Shown: positions 1 to 6,451 of the stretch, piece by piece
How the letters are laid out: the number at the start of each line of letters is the position of its first letter
How positions within the stretch are numbered: the stretch's first letter is position 1
Assembly: GCA_035291605.1 (NCBI GenBank)
Contig: DATDRS010000100.1
Coordinates: 1-8,269 of the forward strand
Direction of reading: 5' to 3'
Length of the DNA stretch: 8,269 nucleotides
DNA from: DATDRS01 sp035291605
GTDB lineage: Bacteria; Chloroflexota; Anaerolineae; Anaerolineales; UBA6663
Notes under the pieces: generated by a model
Told to the model about the DNA's origin: nothing
The model's database searches: none
What the model saw: only the letters and a program-made list of their open reading frames with translations
Position numbers and translations under genes: made by a program

Positions 1-1
1 T

Positions 2-3000
2 GCCAACTACCTGATTCGGACTCATCAGCCCTTGCTGGTCAATGCCGACTGGCAGGAACGTCTGGCCGAACTCGGGATTAAGCCCAAGATTATCGCCGGA
101 GCTCAAATCCCTAAATCCACTCTCTTCGTGCCGCTCATGGCCGGCGAACAAGTTAAGGGCGCGATTAGCCTGCAGAATGTGGACCGTGAGAACGCCTTCA
201 GCGACTCAGACGTGCGCTTGCTCACCACCCTCGCCAATAGCCTGAGCGTGGCGCTGGAGAACGCGCGCCTGTTCGACGAAACCCAGCGCCTGTTCAAAGC
301 CGAGCAGCAGCGCGCCGCCGAACTCGCCATCATCAACAGCGTCAGCCAGGCGCTGGCTTCCCAGCTGGACCTTGACGCGCTGGTTGAACTGGTGGGCGAG
401 AAGATGCGCGAGACTTTCGCCGCCGACATCGTCTACGTGGCCCTGCTCGACCGCCAGACGAATCAAATCAATTTTCCGTATTATGTGGAATCGGGCCAAC
501 GGGAGGCCGTTGAGCCAATGCCCTTTGGACAGGGGATGACGTCCCGCATCATCGAAGCGCGCCGGCCGCTGCTGCTCAATCAGGATCAGGATTACGCCGC
601 GCTGAACATCCAACGCGTGGGCACCCATTCCAAGTCGTACCTGGGCGTGCCCATCCTGGCCGGGCAGCAGGCCATCGGCGCGATCAGCGTGCAAAGCACC
701 CAGCGGGAGGGCCGCTTCGCCGAGGCCGACGCGCGCCTGCTGACGACCATCGCCGCCAACGTCGGCGCGGCGATCCAAAACGCCCGGCTGTACGAAGAGA
801 CCCAGCGCCGCGCCCGCGAGATGGCGGCCCTGGCCGAAGTGGGCCGCGAGATTTCGGCGATGCTCGACCAGTCGGCGGTGCTGGAGCGCATCGCCGCGCA
901 CGCGTTGGAACTCCTGCGGAGCCGAGACGTGGTCCTGCGGCTGCTGGAGCCGGACGGCAGTTTGCCGGCCGTGGTGGCGCTGGGCAAGTTCGCCGACACT
1001 TATAAGGCCTGGCAGGTGCGCCTGGGGTACGGCCTGACCGGGCACATTGCCCAGACCGGCGTGGCCGAAGTCGTCAACCACCCGTTGCAAGACCCGCGCG
1101 TGGCCCGCATCGCCGGGACCGAAGAGGACGAGCAGAACGAAGCCATCATTTTCGCGCCGCTCCTCACCCGCGACACGGTGATCGGCGTATTGACGGCCTG
1201 GCGCGACAAAACTGTGAGCGGCCCCTTTGACCAATCCGATCTTGACTTCGCGGTGGGCCTGGCGCGGCAGGCGGCCATCGCCATTGAGAACGCCCGGCTG
1301 TTTGCCGAGGCGACGCAGCGCGCCGCCGAACTGACCAGCATCAACCGCATCGGCCAGGCCCTGGCCTCGCAACTGGACGTGGACGCGGTGATTGACCTGG
1401 TCGGCGACAGACTCCGCGAACTGTTCGGCGTGCCATACGTTTACATCGCTCTGCACGACCGGGAGACCAATCTGATTCATTTCCCCTATTTCTGGCAGGT
1501 AGATCACCGCGAGATTTCCGAAGCGCCGCTGCCGTTTGGTCAGGGCCTCACCTCCCGCATCCTTGAATCACGTCAGCCCCAGCTCATCAACTCGGACTGG
1601 GAGCGGCGCGCCGCCGAACTGGGCGCGATGGCCCTCGACGACGAGGGGGAAATGCCCAAAGCCTCGCTGGGCGTGCCGATCACGGTGGGTGAGGCGGCCA
1701 TCGGCGTCATCATGCTGCAAAGCCTCGATCGTGAGAACCGGTTCACGGAGGCCGACGTGCGCCTGCTGACGACCATTGCCGCCAACGTCGGCGTCGCCAT
1801 CCAGAACGCCCGCCTGTTCGAAGAAGCGCACGAGGCCCGCGCCGCCGCCGAGGCCGCCACCCAGGCCAAGAGCATCTTCCTGGCCAGCATGAGCCACGAG
1901 ATCCGCACCCCGATGAACGGCATCATCGGCATGACCGGCCTGCTGCTCGGCGCCGACCTCGCCCCGGAGCAGCGTGAGTTCGCCGAGACCATCCGCCACA
2001 GCGGCGAGGCTTTGCTCACCATCATCAACGACATCCTCGATTTCTCCAAGATCGAGTCGGGCCGGATGGAGCTGGAGCGCCAGCCGTTTGACCTGCGCGA
2101 GTGCCTGGAGAGCGCGCTCGACCTGGTCGCGGCCAAAGCCGCCGAGAAGAAACTCGACCTGGCCTACGTGATGGAGGACGATGTGCCGCCGGCCATCGTC
2201 GGCGACGTCACCCGCCTGCGGCAGATTCTGCTCAACCTGCTGAGCAATGCGATGAAGTTCACCGAGCAGGGGGAAGTGGTGGTGACAGTCAACACGCGGA
2301 GCGGTCAGTCAACACGCGGAGCGGTCTGGCATCCGTCATCGGTCATCAGTGAGGCGCCCACTGCTCACCGATCACTGATGACGGTTCACTTCTCCGTGCG
2401 AGACACCGGCCTGGGCATCCCGCCCGACCGGCTGAACCGGCTGTTCCAATCGTTCAGCCAGGTGGACGCTTCGACGGCGCGCAAGTATGGCGGAACGGGC
2501 TTGGGACTGGCGATCAGCAAGCGGCTGAGCGAGTTGATGGGCGGGACGATGTGGGTGGAGAGCGACGGCGTGCCGGGCAAAGGCAGCACGTTCCATTTCA
2601 CGCTCACCACCGCCGCCGCGCCGGATTTTGCGAAGCAGGCGCGCCGCAGGTTGAGCGGGGAGCAGCCAGGGCTGCGGGGCAAGCGCCTGCTGATTGTGGA
2701 CGACAACGCCACCAACCGCCGCATCCTGACGCTGCAGGTGCAGGCCTGGGGGATGACGGCGCGCGACACGGCCTCGCCCGTGGAAGCGTTAAGTTGGGTT
2801 CAGCATGGGGAGGCCTTCGACGCAGCGATCCTGGACGTGCACATGCCGGAGATGGACGGGGTGACGCTGGCGACGGAGATCCGCAAGCACCGGGAGGCGC
2901 AAGCCCTGCCGCTGATCCTGTTCTCGTCGTTGGGGCGGCGTGAGGCTGGGGTGGAGACGGTGGACTTCGCGGCGTATCTGACCAAGCCGCTCAAGCAATC

Positions 3001-3484
3001 GCAGTTGTTCGACGCGCTGGCGGGCGTTTTTGCGCTCGGCGAGGAGGCGCCGAAAGCGAAGCCCGCGGCGGCAGCCAAACCACACTTGGACGCAGAGATG
3101 GCGCAGCGCCTGCCGTTGCGCATCCTGCTGGCGGAAGATAACACCGTCAATCAGAAACTGGCGCTGCGCATCTTGGGGCAGATGGGCTACCGCGCGGACG
3201 TGGCGGCGAACGGGATGGAGGCAGTTGAGGCCGTGGAACGTCAACGGTATGATGTGGTGCTGATGGATGTGCAGATGCCGGAGATGGACGGACTGGAGGC
3301 GTCACGGCAGATCTGCACGCGCTGGCCGCAGGAGGCGCGTCCGCGCATCGTGGCGATGACGGCGAACGCGATGCAGGGGGACCGGGAGATGTGCCTGGCG
3401 GCGGGGATGGACGATTACATCGCCAAGCCCATCCGCGTCGAGGAGCTGGTGGAGGCTTTAAGCCGCTGCCAGGTTCTGGGATAA
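2..3484 (+). CDS. Multi-GAF hybrid sensor histidine kinase with two receiver domains (5' partial)
   Basis: Cytoplasmic-looking sensor kinase that would autophosphorylate on His and pass phosphate to its own receivers. The frame is open to the window edge and codes for GAF sequence, so the true start lies upstream; the TTG at 32 is internal. Counting residues from nt 2 (1,160 visible): end of GAF1 about 1-95; GAF2 about 108-265; GAF3 about 275-437; GAF4 about 445-607; a short Ala-rich helix; HisKA with phosphoacceptor His632 in MSHEIRTPMNG; HATPase with N box (Asn749 in NLLSNAMKF), G1 box DTGLGIP at 801 and G2 box GGTGLGL at 830-836; REC1 with Asp945 and Lys995; REC2 with Asp1089 and Lys1142. 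No transmembrane segment is visible in this part. GAF ligands cannot be told. There is no fused Hpt domain; the next gene supplies one. An unusual insert lies between the N and G1 boxes (about residues 764-791). Family assignment is firm; the signal is unknown. Confidence 0.95.
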   Translation, partial: ANYLIRTHQPLLVNADWQERLAELGIKPKIIAGAQIPKSTLFVPLMAGEQVKGAISLQNVDRENAFSDSDVRLLTTLANSLSVALENARLFDETQRLFKAEQQRAAELAIINSVSQALASQLDLDALVELVGEKMRETFAADIVYVALLDRQTNQINFPYYVESGQREAVEPMPFGQGMTSRIIEARRPLLLNQDQDYAALNIQRVGTHSKSYLGVPILAGQQAIGAISVQSTQREGRFAEADARLLTTIAANVGAAIQNARLYEETQRRAREMAALAEVGREISAMLDQSAVLERIAAHALELLRSRDVVLRLLEPDGSLPAVVALGKFADTYKAWQVRLGYGLTGHIAQTGVAEVVNHPLQDPRVARIAGTEEDEQNEAIIFAPLLTRDTVIGVLTAWRDKTVSGPFDQSDLDFAVGLARQAAIAIENARLFAEATQRAAELTSINRIGQALASQLDVDAVIDLVGDRLRELFGVPYVYIALHDRETNLIHFPYFWQVDHREISEAPLPFGQGLTSRILESRQPQLINSDWERRAAELGAMALDDEGEMPKASLGVPITVGEAAIGVIMLQSLDRENRFTEADVRLLTTIAANVGVAIQNARLFEEAHEARAAAEAATQAKSIFLASMSHEIRTPMNGIIGMTGLLLGADLAPEQREFAETIRHSGEALLTIINDILDFSKIESGRMELERQPFDLRECLESALDLVAAKAAEKKLDLAYVMEDDVPPAIVGDVTRLRQILLNLLSNAMKFTEQGEVVVTVNTRSGQSTRGAVWHPSSVISEAPTAHRSLMTVHFSVRDTGLGIPPDRLNRLFQSFSQVDASTARKYGGTGLGLAISKRLSELMGGTMWVESDGVPGKGSTFHFTLTTAAAPDFAKQARRRLSGEQPGLRGKRLLIVDDNATNRRILTLQVQAWGMTARDTASPVEALSWVQHGEAFDAAILDVHMPEMDGVTLATEIRKHREAQALPLILFSSLGRREAGVETVDFAAYLTKPLKQSQLFDALAGVFALGEEAPKAKPAAAAKPHLDAEMAQRLPLRILLAEDNTVNQKLALRILGQMGYRADVAANGMEAVEAVERQRYDVVLMDVQMPEMDGLEASRQICTRWPQEARPRIVAMTANAMQGDREMCLAAGMDDYIAKPIRVEELVEALSRCQVLG
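722..799 (+). repeat. Internal GAF repeat, copy A (end of GAF2)
   Basis: These 78 bases match 1748-1825 with 9 mismatches counted by eye (about 88%). They encode the conserved end of a GAF domain (RLLTTIAANVG...QNARL) and the start of the linker helix. A second related stretch, starting at 311 and 1319 (RAAEL...QALASQLD), shows that the GAF2 and GAF4 units arose by duplication within the gene. Confidence 0.8.
1748..1825 (+). repeat. Internal GAF repeat, copy B (end of GAF4)
   Basis: Partner of the copy at 722-799, in the same frame and coding for the same part of a GAF domain. GAF4 also shares a segment with GAF1 that GAF2 lacks (NADWQERLAELG in GAF1, NSDWERRAAELG in GAF4), so the duplication history involves more than one step. 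Confidence 0.8.
2286..2325 (+). repeat. Exact 20-bp tandem duplication inside the kinase gene
   Basis: The unit cagtcaacacgcggagcggt occurs at 2286-2305 and again, with no change, at 2306-2325. Twenty is not a multiple of three, so the two copies are read in different frames: the first as part of TVNTRSG, the second as QSTRGAV. The frame is restored by the sequence that follows. The lack of any difference between the copies suggests a recent event. Confidence 0.95.
2333..2384 (+). repeat. Imperfect inverted repeat (hairpin) inside the HATPase coding region
   Basis: The arms 2333-2353 and 2364-2384 are 21 nt each, with 18 of 21 positions complementary, plus one G-T pair that would be a G-U wobble in RNA. 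The loop is 10 nt (2354-2363). With the 20-bp tandem duplication just upstream it makes up an extra segment of roughly 20 or more residues between the N box and G1 box of the kinase. Related hybrid kinases, from general knowledge, have only a short loop there. The reading frame stays open throughout. Confidence 0.85.
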
Positions 3485-3495
3485 TCAGTAGGTAC

Positions 3496-3500
3496 GGAGA
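3496..3500 (+). promoter_or_regulatory. Ribosome binding site of the Hpt gene
   Basis: GGAGA lies 7 nt before the ATG at 3508, downstream of the kinase stop codon. It decides the start of the Hpt gene against in-frame upstream starts that would overlap the end of the kinase. Confidence 0.7.
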
Positions 3501-3507
3501 AAAGGTT

Positions 3508-3870
3508 ATGCCGGAGTCAGAAACCATTGATCGAACGGCGCTGAATAATCTGCTGACGACGGTGGGGGGGGACCTGGCGTTCTTAGGCGAGTTGATGGAT
3601 ACCTACTTTGACGATACCCCCCGGTTGTTGGCGACCATCCGGCAGGCAGTGGAGTCCGGCAAGCCGGAGGAACTCCGCCGGGCCGCCCACAGTCTGAAGT
3701 CGAACAGCGCCAACTTCGGCGCGATGACGCTTTCCAGGCTGTGCAAGGAACTGGAAGAGATCGGCAAGAGCGGCGCAGTAGCCAGAGCAGGCGAACGCCT
3801 GCCCGGGATTGAGGCCGAGTACGAGCGGGTTCGCGTCGCTCTGGAAGCCATACGCGCCTCGGACCTGTAA
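3508..3870 (+). CDS. Free-standing histidine phosphotransfer (Hpt) protein
   Basis: Small cytoplasmic protein of 120 residues that shuttles phosphate between receiver domains in a multistep phosphorelay. The Hpt signature RAAHSLKSNSANFGA is clear, with His61 as the phosphoacceptor and the usual Lys three residues later. The rest reads as a four-helix bundle of normal Hpt length: helices before the His carry FLGELMDTYFDDTPRLL, and later helices carry LCKELEEIGKSG. Start chosen at ATG 3508, which has a GGAGA site and fits the domain; the frame is open further upstream only because it overlaps the kinase. It begins 23 nt after the kinase, which has two receivers but no Hpt, and ends 13 nt before a receiver-cyclase gene. 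This makes it the likely link from kinase to both response regulators. The role as link is inferred; the family is firm. Confidence 0.95.
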   Translation: MPESETIDRTALNNLLTTVGGDLAFLGELMDTYFDDTPRLLATIRQAVESGKPEELRRAAHSLKSNSANFGAMTLSRLCKELEEIGKSGAVARAGERLPGIEAEYERVRVALEAIRASDL

Positions 3871-3883
3871 CCGGACTCACGCA

Positions 3884-6448
3884 ATGACGACGGGCCGCAT
3901 TTTGGTGGTAGACGACGACACGCTCAATCGCGCGGTGCTCACCCGTGCGCTGGTGGAGCTGGGGCACGTCAGCGCCACCGCCGAGAATGGCCGGGAGGCG
4001 CTGTCCATGCTGCGCGCCGGGCCGTTCGACGTCGTGCTCCTCGACGTGGTGATGCCGGAGCTGGACGGCTACCAGACGCTGGCGCAGATCAAAGCGGACA
4101 GCGCGCTGCGGCACATCCCGGTGATCATGATCTCGGCGGTGGACGAGATGGACAGCGTCATCCGCTGCATTGAAATGGGGGCCGAGGATTACCTGCCCAA
4201 ACCGTTCAACGCCGGATTGCTCCGGGCCAGGCTCAACGCGTCGCTGGCCAGCAAACGCCTGCGCGATCTGGAATTGGAATACCTGGAGCAGCTGTGGCGC
4301 ATGGCTGAGGCGGCGGCGGCGGTCGAGGCCAACGTGTTCAAAGTCGAGAGCCTGGACCAGGTCGCCGCGCGCCCGGATGCGCTGGGCCGCCTGGCGCGGG
4401 TGTTTCAAAAGATGGCGCGCGAGGCGCACGCCCGCGAACAGCGCCTCAAGCGGCAACTCCAGCAGTTGCAGTGGGATATGGATGAACGGCAACGGGCCGC
4501 GAAGGAGACGGTCGCCGTCTACCTCCCGATGGATCGCCGTCAGGCGCTGGCCCAGGGCCGAACCCTGCCCGACCGGACGCGCGGCACGGCCCTGTTCGCC
4601 GACTTCTCCGGCTTCACCCCCCTCACCGAATCGCTCGCGCGGGAACTCGGCCTCCAGCGCGGCGCGGAGGAGTTGACCCGACAACTCAACCGGGTCTACG
4701 GCGCGCTGATTGACGAGGTGCATCGCTACGGCGGGAGTGTCGTCAATTTCAGCGGCGACGCCATCACCTGCTGGTTCGACGAAAAACAAGAAGAAGAAAG
4801 AAGCGGGAAGGAAGAAGGGAGCGAAACTCCTTTCTCCTTTCTCCTTCTTTCTTCCTTACGCGCTACGGCCTGCGCGTTGGCGATGCAAGAGGCCATGCGC
4901 CAGTTTGTGACGATCATCACGCCCGCCGGGACGACGATTTCGCTGGCGATCAAAGTGGCCGTCGTCGCCGGGCCGGCCCGCCGGTTCCTGGTGGGCGACC
5001 CCCGGATACAGGAAGTCGAGGCGCTGGCCGGGCGCACGCTCGACGAACTGGCTGCCGCGGAACACCTGGCCCAGCGCGGCGAGGTGGTGGTGCAGGCGAC
5101 CATCGTGGCTGAGTTGGGTCAGCGACTGATCGTGTCGGATTGGCGCGACGAGGGACGGTTCGCGGTCGTCACCGGCCTGGCCGCGACGGAAGGCAGGGCG
5201 GCGGCCCGCCCGTGGCCCGACCTCCCGCCGGACGCCATCCCCGAAGCGCAGGCCCAGTCCTGGCTCTCGCCGCCCGTTTTCGAAAAAGTGCACGGCGGCA
5301 AGAGCGAACTCTTGTCGGAATTACGCCCGGCGGCAGCGCTCTTTCTCCAGTTCGGCGGCCTGGACTACGAGGCCGACGACGAGGCGGGCGTCAAGCTCGA
5401 CGCGTTTGTGCGCTGGGTGCAGGCAGTGGTGGACCGGCGCGATGGCTCTTTGATTCAACTCACCGTGGGCGACAAGGGTAGCTACCTGTATGTTGCGTTC
5501 GGCGTCCCAGTGGCGCACGCGGACGACGCCGCGCGCGCGGTGTCCGCCGCGCTGGAGCTGCTTCCCCTGCCGGCCGAATTGAGTTTCATCACCGGGGTGC
5601 AGATCGGCCTGGCCTACGGACTGATGCGCGCCGGGGCGTACGGCAGCCCGGTTCAACGCGCCTATGGCGCTATCGGCGATAAGACGAACCTGGCCTCACG
5701 CCTGATGCAGGCCGCGGATAGCGGCATCCTGTGCGACGAAGCCATCCATCAGGCAGCGCGCGCTCAGTTTGAATTCGAGCTGTTGCCGCCCCTCACCCTC
5801 AAGGGCAAAGCCCGGCCCATCGTCGTCTACCGGCCCCTCCGCGAGCGGACTGGCGCGGAGACGACGCCGCTCAGCCAGGTCGGTCGAGCGGCAGAGCGTG
5901 CGCTGCTCATTGACCACCTGTCGCCCGAGGATCAACTCACTCTCAAGGCCGCCAGCGTCATCGGGCGCGTCTTCCCTGTTGATCTGCTGCGCGAGGTTTA
6001 CCCGGATGAAACGGGCCGGGCCAACCTGGCCGAGCACCTGGAGACGCTCGCAGACCTCGACCTGATCGCCCTGCACTCACCGGCGCCGGCGCTGGCCTAC
6101 AGCTTCAAAGACCCCCTCAGCCACGAAACCGCCTACAACCTGATGCTGTTTGCGCAGCGGCGGCAGCTGCACCGCGCGGTGGCCGAGTGGCACGAGCGCA
6201 CCTACGCCGCCGACCTGTCGCCCTATTACGCCGTCCTGGCGCACCACTGGCGTCAGGCGGACGATGTGGCAAAGGCCATTCACTATCTGGAAAAGGCGGG
6301 TGAGCAAGCCCAGCGCATTGGGGCCTATGAGGCTGCGCGTAAGTATTTTGACGAGTCGCTCGCCCTCGACGCCAAGGGGTCGGTGCTAAGCGATGATTAT
6401 TATGCAGGGGGCGACCCCGACCGGCGTTCACCGTCTGCGGAGGAGTGA
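3884..6448 (+). CDS. Response regulator with two class III cyclase domains and a remnant ATPase/TPR module
   Basis: Protein of 854 residues, probably a phosphorylation-controlled nucleotide cyclase; cAMP or cGMP cannot be told. Domains: receiver about 4-122 (Asp10, Asp11, phosphoacceptor Asp54, Ser84, Lys106); helical linker about 125-207 with a HAMP-like stretch (DALGRLARVFQKMARE); cyclase domain 1 about 213-430 with metal-binding Asp240 (LFADFSGFTPL) and Asp292 (FSGDAITCWF); cyclase domain 2 about 461-650, with Gln489 where the first Asp is expected but with Asp530 and the Asn602/Arg606 pair (GDKTNLASRL). Residues 666-675 (VGRAAERALL) look like the start of a STAND ATPase but join directly to its post-core part (IDHLSPEDQLTLKAASVIGR, from 676), so the P-loop region is missing. 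One TPR-like unit follows (about 780-830), then an unrelated tail and the stop. Residues about 301-325 are an unusual low-complexity insert. Start at ATG 3884 gives MTTGRILVVDDD, matching the next gene; its ribosome site is weak, so coupling to the Hpt gene is likely. Confidence 0.92.
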   Translation: MTTGRILVVDDDTLNRAVLTRALVELGHVSATAENGREALSMLRAGPFDVVLLDVVMPELDGYQTLAQIKADSALRHIPVIMISAVDEMDSVIRCIEMGAEDYLPKPFNAGLLRARLNASLASKRLRDLELEYLEQLWRMAEAAAAVEANVFKVESLDQVAARPDALGRLARVFQKMAREAHAREQRLKRQLQQLQWDMDERQRAAKETVAVYLPMDRRQALAQGRTLPDRTRGTALFADFSGFTPLTESLARELGLQRGAEELTRQLNRVYGALIDEVHRYGGSVVNFSGDAITCWFDEKQEEERSGKEEGSETPFSFLLLSSLRATACALAMQEAMRQFVTIITPAGTTISLAIKVAVVAGPARRFLVGDPRIQEVEALAGRTLDELAAAEHLAQRGEVVVQATIVAELGQRLIVSDWRDEGRFAVVTGLAATEGRAAARPWPDLPPDAIPEAQAQSWLSPPVFEKVHGGKSELLSELRPAAALFLQFGGLDYEADDEAGVKLDAFVRWVQAVVDRRDGSLIQLTVGDKGSYLYVAFGVPVAHADDAARAVSAALELLPLPAELSFITGVQIGLAYGLMRAGAYGSPVQRAYGAIGDKTNLASRLMQAADSGILCDEAIHQAARAQFEFELLPPLTLKGKARPIVVYRPLRERTGAETTPLSQVGRAAERALLIDHLSPEDQLTLKAASVIGRVFPVDLLREVYPDETGRANLAEHLETLADLDLIALHSPAPALAYSFKDPLSHETAYNLMLFAQRRQLHRAVAEWHERTYAADLSPYYAVLAHHWRQADDVAKAIHYLEKAGEQAQRIGAYEAARKYFDESLALDAKGSVLSDDYYAGGDPDRRSPSAEE
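4021..4214 (+). repeat. Receiver-domain repeat, copy A
   Basis: These 194 bases match 6595-6788 with 13 mismatches counted by eye (about 93%) and no gaps. They cover the receiver core from just before phosphoacceptor Asp54 through the conserved Lys106. The flanking cyclase and phosphatase parts are unrelated, so the shared piece is the receiver. Confidence 0.9.
4793..4854 (+). repeat. Purine/pyrimidine hairpin inside the cyclase domain
   Basis: A purine-rich arm (4793-4821) faces an all-pyrimidine arm (4827-4854, inside a 31-nt pyrimidine run at 4827-4857). By hand alignment 24 of 28 pairs are Watson-Crick, three more are G-U in RNA, with one A-C mismatch and one bulged C at 4804. The loop is only 5 nt (4822-4826). 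The frame stays open, coding for a Lys/Glu/Ser-rich stretch and then FSFLLLSS. It starts a few codons after the second metal-binding Asp of cyclase domain 1. It is not a standard terminator: the 3' arm mixes C and T and the gene continues. Confidence 0.88.
6441..6445 (+). promoter_or_regulatory. Ribosome binding site of the receiver-phosphatase gene, within the end of the cyclase gene
   Basis: AGGAG, within GCGGAGGAG, lies in the last codons of the cyclase gene, next to its TGA stop (6446-6448) and 6 nt before the ATG at 6452. Only 3 nt separate the stop and start codons, which suggests translational coupling of the two response regulators. Confidence 0.8.
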
Positions 6449-6451
6449 CCG

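Noticed and set aside
32..34. TTG at 32 as the start of the kinase
   Set aside because: The frame continues upstream to the window edge (ANYLIRTHQP) and that part aligns with the equivalent region of GAF4, so the gene starts outside the window.
206..1507. Long open frame of 433 codons on the minus strand opposite the kinase
   Set aside because: It lies opposite well-defined GAF domains, has low-complexity His/Arg/Gln-rich translation with no family motif, and is the expected shadow of GC-rich coding DNA.
3391..3507. Earlier in-frame start for the Hpt gene, overlapping the kinase
   Set aside because: The extra residues read as shadow of the second receiver, and ATG 3508 has a ribosome site and gives a normal Hpt length.
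3809..3883. Earlier TTG start for the receiver-cyclase
   Set aside because: It would overlap the Hpt gene and add 25 residues unlike receiver sequence; ATG 3884 matches the start of the paralogous receiver in the next gene.
3506..4789. Long open frame of 427 codons on the minus strand opposite the Hpt and receiver-cyclase genes
   Set aside because: Its His/Arg-rich translation is simply the antisense of the receiver; a similar stretch appears opposite the other receiver because the two DNA copies match. No ribosome site or domain was recognised.
6370..6448. Frameshift as the reason for the short end of the cyclase protein
   Set aside because: The other plus-strand frames here do not continue TPR-like sequence and hit stops soon, so a truncation or replacement fits better.
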